Below are positions 30,260 through 42,018 of a stretch of 64,000 nucleotides of DNA, piece after piece (position 1 is the first letter of the stretch; the number at the start of each line of letters is the position of its first letter). Source of the DNA: Acidobacteriota bacterium. GTDB taxonomy: Bacteria; Acidobacteriota; UBA6911. The DNA is taken from the NCBI GenBank assembly GCA_031271905.1, contig JAISUT010000016.1, forward strand, positions 1-64,000, written 5' to 3'. Made by a program: the position numbers and the translations under genes. Under the pieces are notes generated by a model. It was not told the DNA's origin. It was given only the letters and a program-made list of their open reading frames with translations, and searched no databases.

Positions 30260-32668
30260 TCAATGCGCGACGCGCTCTCCGGGACGCATCCCCTCGATGC
30301 CCGGGATGTTCGGCAACATGGGCGGCGTCGCCAGCGGCACCGGCGGGCGCTCCAATGCGATGGCCAGCACCTCGTCCATGGTCTCGACCAGGTTCACGCT
30401 CATCACGTCCAAGATGTCCCGCGGGATGTCCTGCAAATCCTTCTCGTTCTCCTTGGGGAGGATGACCGCCTTGATGCCGGCGCGGTGCGCCGCCAAGAGC
30501 TTCTCCTTGACCCCGCCTATCGGCAGCACCTTGCCCCGCAGGGTGATCTCGCCGGTCATCGCCACGTCTTTGCGCACGGGGATCCGGGTCATCGCCGAGA
30601 CGATGGTGGTCGCCATCGTGATGCCCGCCGAGGGCCCGTCCTTGGGGATGGCACCCTCCGGGACGTGGATGTGCAGATCCATCTTCCGGTAGCAGTCCCG
30701 CCCGATGCCGTAGTCGTTCGCACGGCTGCGCACGTAGGTCATCGCCGCCCGCGCCGACTCCTGCATGACCTCGCCCAGCTTGCCGGTCAAGGTCAACTGC
30801 CCCTTGCCGTCCATGAGCGTCGCCTCGGTCTGCAACACCTCGCCGCCGACCTCGGTCCACGCCAGCCCCGTCGTCAGACCGACCTGGTTGACCTCGCCAA
30901 TCCCCTGGATGCGGAATTTGGCGGGGCCGAGGAGCTTGCCGACCTCCTCGACGGTGATCTCGTTCTTCTCGATCTCGCCGGTGACGATCAGCTTGGCGGT
31001 CTTGCGGCAGACGCTCCCGACCTCGCGTTCGAGGTTGCGCACCCCGGACTCGCGCGTGTAACGCCGGATGATCTCCAGCAAAGCGTCGTCCGTGAAGGCG
31101 ATCTGCTCCTCGCCCAGCCCGTTCCCCTCCATCTGCTTGGGGACGAGGAAGCGCCGGGCGATCTCCAGCTTCTCGTGCTCCGTGTAGCCTGAGAGCTGGA
31201 TGACCTCCATGCGGTCTTGCAACGGGCGCGGGATCGTGTGCAGGACGTTCGCCGTGGCGATGAACATCACCATCGACAGGTCGAACTCCGTGTCCATGTA
31301 GTGATCCACGAACATGTTGTTCTGCTCGGGATCCAGCACCTCCAAGAGCGCCGACGACGGGTCGCCCCGGAAGTCGGTGCTCATCTTGTCCACCTCGTCC
31401 AGCATGAAGACGGGGTTCTTGGCGCCGGCTTTTTTCATGTACTGGATGATCTGGCCGGGCAGCGCGCCGATGTAGGTGCGCCGGTGGCCGCGGATCTCCG
31501 CCTCGTCGCGCACGCCGCCCAGCGAGAGGCGCACGAACTGACGCCCGGTCGCCCGTGCGATGGACTTGCCGAGGGATGTCTTGCCCACGCCCGGGGGGCC
31601 GACGAAGCAGAGGATGGTGCCGAGGGGCTTCTTGACCAGGGAGCGCACCGCCAAGAACTCCAGGATGCGGTCTTTGACCTTCTCCAGGCCGTAATGGTCT
31701 TCCTCCAGCACCCCTTTCGACCAATTGATGTCGCGGACCTCCTTCGAGCGCTTGTGCCACGGCATCGCCAGCAGCCAGTCGAGGTAGGTGCGCGAGACGG
31801 TCGACTCCGCCGACATCGGCGGCATCATCTCCAGGCGCTGTATCTCCTTGATCGCCTTCTCGCGCGCGTCCTTGGGCATGCGCGCGTCCTCGACCTGCTT
31901 CTTCAGCTCCTCCAGCTCGCTCTTCTCGTCCTTGCGCCCCAGCTCCTTCTGGATCGCCTTCATCTTCTCGTTCAGGTAGTATTCCTTCTGCGCCTTCTCC
32001 ATCTGGCGTTTGACGCGCCCTTGGATGTTGCGGTCAACCTTGATCTTCTCCATCTCCACTTCGATGATCTCGTTGATCTTCTCGATGCGCTCGGCGAGAT
32101 CGACCATCTCCAGGAGCTGTTGCTTGTCCTCGATGCCAACGGGGAGGTTGGCGCAGATGTTGTCCGCCAGCTTGTGCGGCTCCAGCGTCTTCATCGCGTT
32201 GAGTATCGCGTCGTAGTTGACGTGGTGGCTCAGCTTGGAGAACTGCTCGAACACCGTCTGCAGGCGCTTGATCAGGAGCCCGGTGCGCGCGCCGCTCGAC
32301 GAGGTCTCGTCCAAAAGCTCCACGTCGGCGACGAAAAAGCCGGGGTCGTGCGAATAGCGCAACGCCCGCACCCTCTGGATGCCCTCCACCAGCACCTTGA
32401 TGTTGCCGTCGGAGAGCTTGACGCTTTGCACGATGTTGGCGACCGTCCCCACCGCGTAGATGTCCGAGGCGCGCGGCTCGTCCACCGAGGCGTCCATCTG
32501 GGTCGCCAAGAACACCCGCTTGGAGCCTTCCAGCGCGAATTCCAGGGCGCGCACCGAGGAGGGGCGTCCGATCACGAATGGGATCATCATGTGGGGGAAT
32601 ACCACGACATCCCGGATGGGGATCATCGGAAGACGTTCGGTTTTTCTCAATGGAGTCTCGCTTGTCAT
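30260..32668 (-). CDS. lon: ATP-dependent protease Lon
   Basis: Lon is a cytoplasmic AAA+ serine protease that degrades misfolded and regulatory proteins. The 802-residue product has the substrate-binding N-domain ([23 protein letters not shown]), a long coiled-coil region, the ATPase module (Walker [14 protein letters not shown], Walker [10 protein letters not shown]) and the protease domain with catalytic Ser near residue 679 ([13 protein letters not shown]) and a downstream Lys ([14 protein letters not shown]). The ATG at 32668 is preceded by AAAAACGAAAC and has no Shine-Dalgarno sequence, unusual for this window. Confidence 0.97.
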   Translation of the reverse strand: MTSETPLRKTERLPMIPIRDVVVFPHMMIPFVIGRPSSVRALEFALEGSKRVFLATQMDASVDEPRASDIYAVGTVANIVQSVKLSDGNIKVLVEGIQRVRALRYSHDPGFFVADVELLDETSSSGARTGLLIKRLQTVFEQFSKLSHHVNYDAILNAMKTLEPHKLADNICANLPVGIEDKQQLLEMVDLAERIEKINEIIEVEMEKIKVDRNIQGRVKRQMEKAQKEYYLNEKMKAIQKELGRKDEKSELEELKKQVEDARMPKDAREKAIKEIQRLEMMPPMSAESTVSRTYLDWLLAMPWHKRSKEVRDINWSKGVLEEDHYGLEKVKDRILEFLAVRSLVKKPLGTILCFVGPPGVGKTSLGKSIARATGRQFVRLSLGGVRDEAEIRGHRRTYIGALPGQIIQYMKKAGAKNPVFMLDEVDKMSTDFRGDPSSALLEVLDPEQNNMFVDHYMDTEFDLSMVMFIATANVLHTIPRPLQDRMEVIQLSGYTEHEKLEIARRFLVPKQMEGNGLGEEQIAFTDDALLEIIRRYTRESGVRNLEREVGSVCRKTAKLIVTGEIEKNEITVEEVGKLLGPAKFRIQGIGEVNQVGLTTGLAWTEVGGEVLQTEATLMDGKGQLTLTGKLGEVMQESARAAMTYVRSRANDYGIGRDCYRKMDLHIHVPEGAIPKDGPSAGITMATTIVSAMTRIPVRKDVAMTGEITLRGKVLPIGGVKEKLLAAHRAGIKAVILPKENEKDLQDIPRDILDVMSVNLVETMDEVLAIALERPPVPLATPPMLPNIPGIEGMRPGERVAH

Positions 32669-32712
32669 GTTTCGTTTTTAAAGGCGCGCCGTCCGGCGGC
32701 GCCCTGCGTTGC

Positions 32713-32734
32713 GGGGCGCGGCTCGTCGCGCCCC
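32713..32734. other. Perfect hairpin between clpX and lon
   Basis: GGGGCGCG (32713-32720) pairs with CGCGCCCC (32727-32734) over a 6-nt loop in the 83-bp gap between the clpX stop and the lon start. There is no adjacent T-run. It may adjust clpX/lon expression ratios. Confidence 0.45.
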
Positions 32735-32751
32735 GGCGGAATCGGTGCGGC

Positions 32752-34005
<1,254 letters not shown>

Positions 34006-34102
34006 AAGCTGACCCTCCAAAGGTGCGAACAGCCCTTACCGTCGAGTCGTCCTCGAAGGAGCCGGCCTGGTGCGGCGGCCGGTCGCCCCGCCCCGCCTCG
34101 CG

Positions 34103-34690
34103 TTATTCCTTCCGCGTGATGACCTGGTCCACGACCCCGTATTCCTTGCTTTGCTCGGCGGTCATGATGTAGTCGCGCTCCACGTCCCTCTCGATGCGCT
34201 CCAAGGGCTGGCCGGTGTGCTGCGCCAAGATCTTGTTCGTCGCCTCGCGGATCCTGAGGATTTCGCGGGCGTGGATGTCGATGTCGGTCGCCTGCCCCCC
34301 CAAGCCGTTCATCGACGGCTGGTGGATGAGGATGCGCGAGTTGGGTAGCGCGAAGCGCTTCCCCGGCGCCCCCGCAGCCAGCAGCAACGCCGCCATGCTG
34401 GCCGCCTGGCCGATGCAGATGGTCGAGACGTCCGGCTTGATGTACTGCATCGTGTCGTAGATGGCCATGCCGGCCGAGATGGAGCCGCCGGGCGAGTTGA
34501 TGTAAAGGTGGATGTCCTTGTCAGGGGACTCGGCCTCCAAAAACAGGAGCTGCGCGGTGACGACGTTGGCGACGTTGTCATCGACAGGCATGCCCAAGAA
34601 GATGATGTTGTCTTTCAACAGGCGCGAATAGATGTCATACGCCCGCTCGCCCCGGTTGCTCTGCTCGACTACCATCGGAATCAGTGTCAA
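34103..34690 (-). CDS. clpP: ClpP serine protease subunit
   Basis: ClpP forms the 14-subunit proteolytic chamber used by ClpX. The 195-residue protein has the family start [23 protein letters not shown]. The catalytic residues are Ser98 (GQAASMAA), His123 (RILIHQPS) and an Asp near 172. The predicted start is TTG at 34690, which restores the conserved first residues; GGAG 9 nt before it overlaps the tig stop codon. An ATG five codons further in would clip the conserved N-terminus. The gap to tig is 6 nt. Confidence 0.97.
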   Translation of the reverse strand: MTLIPMVVEQSNRGERAYDIYSRLLKDNIIFLGMPVDDNVANVVTAQLLFLEAESPDKDIHLYINSPGGSISAGMAIYDTMQYIKPDVSTICIGQAASMAALLLAAGAPGKRFALPNSRILIHQPSMNGLGGQATDIDIHAREILRIREATNKILAQHTGQPLERIERDVERDYIMTAEQSKEYGVVDQVITRKE

Positions 34691-34696
34691 GGCTTT

Positions 34697-35971
34697 TTAC
34701 TCCACGCGAATATTAGCATTACGATAGATGAAATCAAGCGCCTTGTCCTGAAGCAGCCCCTGCTTCAAATCGTCCATGCGGTCCGCCTTCTCAAGCTCCG
34801 CCCGCCACTGCGCCGCAGGTTTCCGGGAGTTCGCCGCCAGTCTCTCCAGCTCCGCGTCCACGTCCTCTTCGGAGACTTCAAGGTTCTCCTGCCGCGCGAT
34901 GGCGTCCAGGAAGATCTGCCGCCGCACCGACTGCTGGGCTTGCGGCCGCTGCTCGTCGTAGATCTTCTTCCAGTCGAAACCGGCGGTCTGGTTGATGTCG
35001 AAACCTTGGTAGGCGAGGTTGTTGACCAGCCGGCGGGTGTACTCCCCCAACTCCTCGGTCACCAGGCAGTCCGGGACTTCGATCGGTTGACGCTCGATGA
35101 TGGAGTCCAGCAGCGTCTCCCGCGCCTCCTTTTCGGCAATCTGCCCCGCTTGCGTTACCAAATCCTCGCGCATCCTGGCCTTGAACGCCTCGGCGTCGTC
35201 GAACCCGATGTCCTTGGCGAACTCGTCGTTCAGCTCGGGGAGCTGCCGCTCCTTGACGTCCTTCACCGTGACGGTGTAGGCGACCTTTTTGCCCGCGAGC
35301 TTCTTGTTGTGGTAATCCTCGGGGTAGGCGATGTCGAACGTCTTGACGTCGCCGGTCTTGGCTCCGCGAAGATTCTCGGAGAACTCCTTGGCGGTCTGCG
35401 GATGCCCCACCACCAGGGTGACATCCTCGTCATGGGTGGGGGCTTCTTCGCCCTCCGCCTGCCCGTCTACGTCGACCAGCACGAAGAACCCGTCCTTCGC
35501 CTCGCCCTCCACCGGGACGAACTGGGAGTATTGCTCCCGCACGCGGTCGATGGACTGCGCCACGTTTTCGTCCGTCACCTCGGCCTTGCCCTGCTTGACC
35601 TCGACGCCTTTGTAGTCCTTCACCTCCAGCGGGGGGAGCTCCTCGAAGGTGAGCAGGAACTTCAGCGGCTCGCCCGGCTTGTTGTCGAACTCCTTGATCT
35701 CGGGGCGGGTCAGCGGCTTGAGGTTGTTCGCGTCGATGGCGTCCTGCCAGACCTTGTCCATCATCCGCTGCGAGGTCTCGTCTTGCAACTCCTTGGCGTA
35801 GCGCTGGCGGACGATGCTGGTGGGCGCCTTGCCGGGGCGGAAGCCGGGGATCTTCGCGTTGCGTGCGTATTCCTTGGCTACTTTTTCGAGTTCGTTCGTG
35901 AAATCCTCGGCGGAGATCTCCCCTTTGAGGTTCTTCCTGCAACTGTTCACTTGGGTGATTTCGGCTGTCAA
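34697..35971 (-). CDS. tig: Trigger factor chaperone
   Basis: Trigger factor binds the ribosome exit and shields new chains. The 424-residue product has the N-terminal ribosome-binding signature (KIPGFRPGKAPTSIVRQRYAKEL, about residues 40-62), a central FKBP-like isomerase region (about 150-235, DGFFVLVDVDGQAEG) and a helical C-terminal domain. It begins with TTG at 35971, supported by GGAG 7 nt upstream; no in-frame ATG is near. It heads the tig-clpP-clpX-lon series, and the tRNA-Leu gene lies upstream on the same strand. Confidence 0.95.
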   Translation of the reverse strand: MTAEITQVNSCRKNLKGEISAEDFTNELEKVAKEYARNAKIPGFRPGKAPTSIVRQRYAKELQDETSQRMMDKVWQDAIDANNLKPLTRPEIKEFDNKPGEPLKFLLTFEELPPLEVKDYKGVEVKQGKAEVTDENVAQSIDRVREQYSQFVPVEGEAKDGFFVLVDVDGQAEGEEAPTHDEDVTLVVGHPQTAKEFSENLRGAKTGDVKTFDIAYPEDYHNKKLAGKKVAYTVTVKDVKERQLPELNDEFAKDIGFDDAEAFKARMREDLVTQAGQIAEKEARETLLDSIIERQPIEVPDCLVTEELGEYTRRLVNNLAYQGFDINQTAGFDWKKIYDEQRPQAQQSVRRQIFLDAIARQENLEVSEEDVDAELERLAANSRKPAAQWRAELEKADRMDDLKQGLLQDKALDFIYRNANIRVE

Positions 35972-36015
35972 GATGGGCTCCTGCCTGTCTTTCTATAATG
36001 GTGCTGAATATTTAT

Positions 36016-36137
36016 GGGAACTTCTAAAAACCCCGGCATACTGCGTTGCGCCTTGGTCGAAAACGCTCATTCGCCTCGGCAACCCCCGCTTTTCGATCTG
36101 CGGCGACGCCTTGTCTGCGAGCTTTTCAGAGGTTCCG
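36016..36137 (+). repeat. Palindromic MITE-like repeat, copy 3
   Basis: A full 122-bp copy between tRNA-Leu and tig. It is flanked by a perfect 4-bp duplication, TTAT at 36012-36015 and 36138-36141. Its right end reads GAGGTTCCG, one mismatch from the consensus. It has the same orientation as copies next to other minus-strand genes. Confidence 0.92.
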
Positions 36138-36191
36138 TTATGGGCCCGGATCATCCGATCCGCGTTACGATCCCGGTTCCTTTTCCTTCCG

Positions 36192-36276
36192 TGGTGCGAA
36201 AGGGGGGACTTGAACCCCCACCCCTTGCGGGACTGGATCCTAAGTCCAGCGCGTCTGCCAATTCCGCCACTTTCGC
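36192..36276 (-). tRNA. tRNA-Leu (anticodon UAG)
   Basis: This 85-nt gene includes an encoded 3' CCA. The acceptor stem GCGAAAG/CTTTCGC is perfect. The anticodon stem CTGGA/TCCAG closes a seven-base loop, CTTAGGA, with anticodon TAG (plus-strand 36240-36242), which reads CUN leucine codons. A short variable arm (CCCGCAAGGGG region), typical of class II tRNAs, and a T-arm GGGGGTTCAAGTCCCCC are present. It lies between two copies of the palindromic repeat; the upstream copy ends only 22 bp from the mature 5' end, so the promoter must overlap or precede the repeat. Confidence 0.97.
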
Positions 36277-36298
36277 ATTCGGAGTCGCTGCTTTTCCA

Positions 36299-36420
36299 GG
36301 GAGCCTCTGAAAACCCCGGACGCCGCGTTGCGCCTTGGTCGAAAATGCTCATCCGCCTCGGCAAACTCCGCTTTCCAACCTGCGGCGACGCCTTGCCTGC
36401 GAGGTTTTCAGAGGCTTCCC
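36299..36420 (+). repeat. Palindromic MITE-like repeat, copy 4
   Basis: A full 122-bp copy directly upstream of tRNA-Leu, in the divergent gap before ruvA. Its right terminus reads GGTTTTCAGAGGCTTCCC. Flanks TCCA and TCTT do not match. Orientation is the same as copy 3, so the pair forms a 283-bp direct-repeat bracket around the tRNA. Confidence 0.92.
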
Positions 36421-36793
36421 TCTTATGATAGGGCGACCCTGCCGAAGCCGCCGTTTGAGAAATGCGACGCATCCCGAGGGCGCGTCCCACCCGTGCGTCC
36501 GGGGACGTCCCGGCGCCCGCCCCACGGACGTTCCTCCGACGGCGCGGAACCGGGTCGCGAAAAGCAAGGCGAACCTGCGACGCTACAGAAAACGACCCGC
36601 AAGTCTAACAAAGCCCGTGAAGCTCGTCAATGGACGCAATCGACGGATCGCGCCTAAAAAATGCGCCACATTTCTGAAACCGCATGCGGTTGCCGAAGTA
36701 ACGTCTTCGCGCCGAGCCGAGGTTTGTGGTTGCGCTCTCCCCCGCCCCGGGCAATAATCATCTTTTTCTTCTGTCGAGGCGGGGCGGCGAGAC
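36421..36793. other. Intergenic region upstream of ruvA
   Basis: This 373-bp stretch has no open frame that I believe. It ends with the ruvA promoter candidate described at 36730-36758. I find no LexA-like site. Confidence 0.5.
36730..36758 (+). promoter_or_regulatory. Candidate ruvA promoter
   Basis: TTGCGC (36730-36735), 17 bp, then AATAAT (36753-36758). Transcription would begin near 36765, about 29 nt before the ruvA ATG. I see no CTGT-N8-ACAG operator, so SOS control is not evident. Confidence 0.45.
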
Positions 36794-37399
36794 ATGATCG
36801 GACAATTGCGCGGGAAGCTCATCAACAAGAAACCCAACCTGCTCCTCGTGGACGTGCAGGGGGTCGGCTACGAAGCAACCATCCCCCTGACCACCTTCTA
36901 CGAGCTGCCGGAGGAGGGGGGCGAGGTCGTCCTGAAAATCCACACGCACGTGCGCGAGGACGCCATCGTCCTTTTCGGGTTCCACTCGCAACGGGAGAAG
37001 GATTTCTTCCTGAAGCTCGTCACCGTCAGCGGCGTCGGCCCCAAGCTCGCCGTCGCCATCCTGTCCGGCGCGCCGGTCGAGGAGCTGGCGCAGGCGCTGG
37101 CGGCTGGCGACACGCACCGTCTCACGTCGATCCCCGGCGTAGGGAAGAAGACCGCCGAGCGTCTGGCGCTGGAGCTCAAGGGGCAGATGTCGGCGTTCCT
37201 CCTGCCGGAGCAGGCGGAGGCGGCCAAGGCGTCCGGCGCGGCGCTGTCGGTCGAAGACGACATCCTCTCGGCGCTGGTCAACCTCGGCTACCCGCGCCCG
37301 TCGGCGGAAAAGGCGATCTCGCTGGCGCTGCGGGACGAGGGGGTGGAGCGCACGTTCGAGGGGATTTTGAAGACCGCCTTGCGGCGGCTCGCCGGGTAG
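36794..37399 (+). CDS. ruvA: Holliday junction protein RuvA
   Basis: RuvA binds four-way DNA junctions as a tetramer and loads the RuvB motor. The 201-residue protein shows the N-terminal barrel (MIGQLRGKL and VDVQGVGYE), two helix-hairpin-helix motifs (VSGVGPKLAVAIL and IPGVGKKTAERLALEL) and the C-terminal RuvB-contact domain (DILSALVNLGYPRPSAEKAI). It is 6 nt ahead of ruvB. ruvC is not next to it, unlike in many bacteria. Confidence 0.97.
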   Translation: MIGQLRGKLINKKPNLLLVDVQGVGYEATIPLTTFYELPEEGGEVVLKIHTHVREDAIVLFGFHSQREKDFFLKLVTVSGVGPKLAVAILSGAPVEELAQALAAGDTHRLTSIPGVGKKTAERLALELKGQMSAFLLPEQAEAAKASGAALSVEDDILSALVNLGYPRPSAEKAISLALRDEGVERTFEGILKTALRRLAG

Positions 37400-37405
37400 G
37401 GGGCT

Positions 37406-38437
<1,032 letters not shown>

Positions 38438-38483
38438 CTCGGGACGCGGCGCGCCGTGTCCTTTGACATGGGGGATGGCGGAC

Positions 38484-39422
38484 ATGGAATCACCGGTGCG
38501 GAAGATGCAATGCGCCATGGAGACCGTCGTCCGGGGAAAACCCGAGGCGGTGCGGATGGCGCTGGTCTGCCTGCTCGCCGAGGGGCACCTCCTGATAGAG
38601 GACGTGCCGGGCGTCGGCAAGACCACGCTGGCGCAAAGCCTCGCCCGCTCCTTCGACTGCTCCTTCCGGCGCATCCAGTTCACCAGCGACCTCCTGCCCG
38701 CCGACATCACCGGCGTCTCGGTATTCTCGCCGTCCGAGGGGGAGTTCGACTTCCGCCCAGGCCCGGTCTTCGCCAACGTCGTGCTCGCCGACGAGATCAA
38801 CCGCGCCGCGCCGCGCACGCAGAGCGCGCTGCTGGAGGCGATGGGCGAAGGGAAGGTCACGGCAGACGGCGACACGCACGAGCTGCCGCATCCGTTCATG
38901 GTGGTCGCCACGCAGAACCCGGCGGAGCAGCACGGCACCTACCCCCTGCCCGAGTCTCAGCTCGACCGCTTCCTCTTGCGCGTCCGCATGGGCTATCCCG
39001 GCAGGGACGCCGAAAAGGAGCTGCTCGGCGACAACCGGCGCGGGACGGCGTCAGGGGTGGCGATCGAACCGGTCTCGACCGTCGAAGACGTCCTGCGGGC
39101 GCAAGCCGAGGCGCGCGAGGTGCGCGTCGACGGGTCGCTCGTCGATTACATCCTCGCCATCGCGGACGCCACGCGCAGATCGGAGTTCCTGGCGACCGGG
39201 GCGAGTCCGCGCGCCGCCTTGGCGCTCCGTCGCGCGGCGCAGGCGCGGGCGTGGCTCGACGGGCGCGGCTACTGCATCCCGGACGACGTCAAGCGGCTGG
39301 CGCTCCCCGTGCTGGCGCACCGCTTGGTGGTCGGCGCCGATTTCTCCACCCCGCGCAAGCGCAGCGAGGAAGCGGAGGCGATCCTTGCCGAAATACTCCG
39401 CGGCATCGAAATCCCGCTCTAG
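38484..39422 (+). CDS. MoxR-family AAA+ ATPase
   Basis: This is a 312-residue AAA+ chaperone of the MoxR group. Walker A is EDVPGVGKTTLAQ, Walker B NVVLADEINRAAPRTQSALLEAM, the sensor I region is MVVATQNPAEQHGTYPLPESQLDRF, and the C-terminal lid includes GASPRAALALRRAAQARAWL. Such proteins usually pair with DUF58 or von Willebrand domain proteins to activate enzymes or handle stress; here the DUF58 partner follows with overlap. ATG 38484 has GGGGGA 8 nt upstream; ATG 38475 is an in-frame alternative. Confidence 0.93.
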   Translation: MESPVRKMQCAMETVVRGKPEAVRMALVCLLAEGHLLIEDVPGVGKTTLAQSLARSFDCSFRRIQFTSDLLPADITGVSVFSPSEGEFDFRPGPVFANVVLADEINRAAPRTQSALLEAMGEGKVTADGDTHELPHPFMVVATQNPAEQHGTYPLPESQLDRFLLRVRMGYPGRDAEKELLGDNRRGTASGVAIEPVSTVEDVLRAQAEAREVRVDGSLVDYILAIADATRRSEFLATGASPRAALALRRAAQARAWLDGRGYCIPDDVKRLALPVLAHRLVVGADFSTPRKRSEEAEAILAEILRGIEIPL

Positions 39423-40614
39423 GGGGGCGCCGTCGCGCGTCCGGCTCCGGCGCTTCCTGCGCGTGACCTTCCCCGGCGGGCTCGCCTTCTTCGGGCTCAC
39501 GCGCACGGGCGTCGCCTACCTCGCCCTCGTGGCGCTGGTCTCGCTCGCCGCCGTGCGCGCCGGCGACAACGCCCTGTACGCCCTGCTGGCGCTGCTGGCA
39601 TCCGCGCTGGTCGTCTCCAGCCTGATCTCCCGCCACGCGCTGAAGCAACTCTCGCTGACGGTGCGCACCCCGGACCGCATCTTCGCCGGCGACCGCGTCG
39701 TGACCCGCGTGTCCTTGACGAACCTGAAACGGTTCTTCCCCACCCTCGCCATCTCCGTGGAGGAGGTTGCGGAAGGCGCGGCGGGCGCGGGCGCGAACCC
39801 GCCATCCTCCGGCGCCTCCGACCCGTCGGCAGCCCCCCGCGCGGCATACTTCCCCATGTTGCGCGCGGGCGAGACCCGATCCGAGCGGCTGACGCAGGCT
39901 TTCCCGCGACGGGGATGGCGCCGGCAGTCGCTGAGGGTCTCCACCCGCTTCCCCTTCGGTTTTTTCCACCGGCAAGACCCGTTGCCGTCGCAGAGGCTGC
40001 TGGTCTACCCGGCGCTCGGGGAGATCCCGGAGGCGTTGCGGGGGCGCGACCTGTTCGCGGGGCAGTTGGAAAGCCGGACGCGCGGCGAGGGGGACGGTTT
40101 CTACGCCATCCGCGAGCACCGGGACGGAGAGGGCGTCCGCGTCATCGACTGGAAGGCGACCGCCAAGGCGCGTCGGCTGATGGCGCGCGAGTACGCGCGG
40201 GAGGATGAGGTGCGCTGCCTCCTGTTCCTCGACACGTCCGCGCCATCCGAAGGAGACGCCGACGCGCAGGCGGAGGACGGGGACGATGCGGCGGGCGTGG
40301 AGGATGACGCGCCTTTCGAGGCGGCGGTCTCGCTCGCCGCCGGCATCGCCGCGCATCTCCTCGGGAAGGGGGCGCTGGTGGAGTTGCGCGCGGGGGAGGC
40401 GCACGTCCCGGCGGGGGGCGGGACTGCGCACCTGCACCGGATATTGGAGGCGCTGGCGGTGGCGCGGCGGCGGCGCGGGGCGACGCCGGACATGCGTCAA
40501 CTCCTCTCCTGCCGGGGCTTCAAGGTGCTCCTGACGCCCCGTCCCGCAGAGGGGTTCCCCGCCGAGGTGCGCCGCGCCGCCCACGTCATCCCTTTCGACG
40601 CGGTTCGCCGTTGA
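39385..40614 (+). CDS. DUF58-domain membrane protein
   Basis: This 409-residue protein has a basic N-terminus, two adjacent membrane segments (about residues 38-85) and a long cytoplasmic or periplasmic part. The DUF58 core is seen as GEGDGFYAIREHRDGEGVRVIDWKATAK, then a VWA-like region (RCLLFLDTSA) interrupted by an acidic insert (DADAQAEDGDDAAG). It probably works with the upstream MoxR ATPase. The start is a TTG at 39385 with GGAGG 6 nt before it, giving a 38-bp overlap with the ATPase gene. It is convergent with the E3 gene, with only 6 bp between stops. Confidence 0.88.
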   Translation: MPKYSAASKSRSRGAPSRVRLRRFLRVTFPGGLAFFGLTRTGVAYLALVALVSLAAVRAGDNALYALLALLASALVVSSLISRHALKQLSLTVRTPDRIFAGDRVVTRVSLTNLKRFFPTLAISVEEVAEGAAGAGANPPSSGASDPSAAPRAAYFPMLRAGETRSERLTQAFPRRGWRRQSLRVSTRFPFGFFHRQDPLPSQRLLVYPALGEIPEALRGRDLFAGQLESRTRGEGDGFYAIREHRDGEGVRVIDWKATAKARRLMAREYAREDEVRCLLFLDTSAPSEGDADAQAEDGDDAAGVEDDAPFEAAVSLAAGIAAHLLGKGALVELRAGEAHVPAGGGTAHLHRILEALAVARRRRGATPDMRQLLSCRGFKVLLTPRPAEGFPAEVRRAAHVIPFDAVRR

Positions 40615-40620
40615 CCGCCG

Positions 40621-42015
40621 TCAGGATCTCGGGGGCCAGTGGATGGCGTTGCCGAAGACGGCGCGCGCCGCCTCGCCGACCGCCTCGCTCACCGTCGGAT
40701 GCGGATGCACCGTCCGAAGCAGATCCTCCACCAAGCCCTCGGCCTCCATCACGGCGACGGCCTCGGCGATCATCTCCGTCACATGCGGCCCGATCATGTG
40801 GACGCCCAAGACCTCGCCCAGCCGCCTGTCGGCGACGACTTTCACCACCCCCGGCCCGCCGCCGTCGATCATCGCCTTGCCGTTGCCCGCGAGGTCGAAC
40901 AGCCCTTCCACCGCGTCGAAGCCCTGCGCCCGCGCCTGCCCCAGGCTCAACCCCACCGTCGCGATCTCCGGCTCGGTGTAGATGCAGCTTGGGATGATGC
41001 GCGGGTCGTAGTGATGCCGCCCGGTCAGGATGTACTCGACCGCCGCCTCCCCCTGCGCGCTCGCCGCGTGCGCCAGCATGACCTGCGCGTTGCAGTCGCC
41101 GATGGCGAAGACGCCGCGCGCGCCGGTCTCGAAGTTCCCGTCCACCTTGATCGCGCCGCGCACGGTTCCGACGCCCGCCTTTTCCAAGGCGAGCGCCGCC
41201 GTGTCCGGCTTGCGCCCGACCCCGACCAAAACCTTCTCGGCGGCGAGGGTCAGCCTCCCGCCCCCCGCCTCGACCTCGACGGAGGCTTCGTCCGCGCCGC
41301 CTTGGCGCACCGCCGCGAGTTTCGCGCCGGTCAAAACCCGCACCCCCGCCCGCTCCAGCGCGACGCGCGCCATGCGGGCGATCCCGGCGTCCACCGAGGG
41401 CAGTATCTCCGGCAGCAGCTCGACGATGGCGACCCGCGCCCCCGCCGACGCGAAGACCGACGCGAACTCGACGCCGATCACGCCGCCCCCGACGATGCAG
41501 ACGGACCGGGGGAGCTTCGCAAGCGCCAGCGCGCCCGTGCTGTCGATGACTGCGGGCAGGTCTGCGCCGGGGAACGCCAGAGGCGCCGGGACGGAGCCGG
41601 AGGCGACGATGACCGCATCCGGGTTGGCGAGCTGGGGGGGCGCCTTGCCGTCCACCGTCACCACGCCAGGCGCGGCGAAGGCCGCCTCGCCCTTATGCAC
41701 CGCGACCTTGTTCGCCTTCAAAAGCCCGCCCACGCCGCCGACCAGCCGGTTGACGACCGCCTGTTTATGCGCTTGAGCCTCCGCCCAGTCCAGCGTCACC
41801 CGCTCCGCCTTGACCCCCGCAACGTCCCCGTCTTTGACATGCTTGTAGAACAACGCGGAGCGTAGCAACGCCTTGGTCGGGATGCAGCCGACGTTCAGGC
41901 AAGTCCCGCCGAACTCCCGCCGTTCGACGATGTGGGCTTGCGCGCCCATCTGGGCGGCTTTGATGGCGGCGACGTAGCCTCCCGGCCCGCCGCCGACGAC
42001 CAGTATCTTCTTCAT
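40621..42015 (-). CDS. lpdA: Dihydrolipoamide dehydrogenase (E3)
   Basis: E3 is an FAD-dependent disulfide oxidoreductase that re-oxidises dihydrolipoyl groups and makes NADH. The 464-residue protein shows FAD-binding VVGGGPGGYVAAIKAAQMG, the redox-active disulfide Cys39/Cys44 in GGTCLNVGCIPTK, the NAD-binding GGGVIGVEFASVF, GVFAIGDCN, and the interface His-Glu pair in VHPHPTVSE. The ATG is 3 nt after the E2 stop. It is the last gene of the dehydrogenase operon, so this E3 is probably dedicated to the complex. Confidence 0.96.
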   Translation of the reverse strand: MKKILVVGGGPGGYVAAIKAAQMGAQAHIVERREFGGTCLNVGCIPTKALLRSALFYKHVKDGDVAGVKAERVTLDWAEAQAHKQAVVNRLVGGVGGLLKANKVAVHKGEAAFAAPGVVTVDGKAPPQLANPDAVIVASGSVPAPLAFPGADLPAVIDSTGALALAKLPRSVCIVGGGVIGVEFASVFASAGARVAIVELLPEILPSVDAGIARMARVALERAGVRVLTGAKLAAVRQGGADEASVEVEAGGGRLTLAAEKVLVGVGRKPDTAALALEKAGVGTVRGAIKVDGNFETGARGVFAIGDCNAQVMLAHAASAQGEAAVEYILTGRHHYDPRIIPSCIYTEPEIATVGLSLGQARAQGFDAVEGLFDLAGNGKAMIDGGGPGVVKVVADRRLGEVLGVHMIGPHVTEMIAEAVAVMEAEGLVEDLLRTVHPHPTVSEAVGEAARAVFGNAIHWPPRS

Positions 42016-42018
42016 GCG

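Noticed and set aside
36421-36793. Missing ruvC gene upstream of ruvA
   Set aside because: No frame here has RuvC motifs. In this genome ruvC must be elsewhere or absent, which is not rare.
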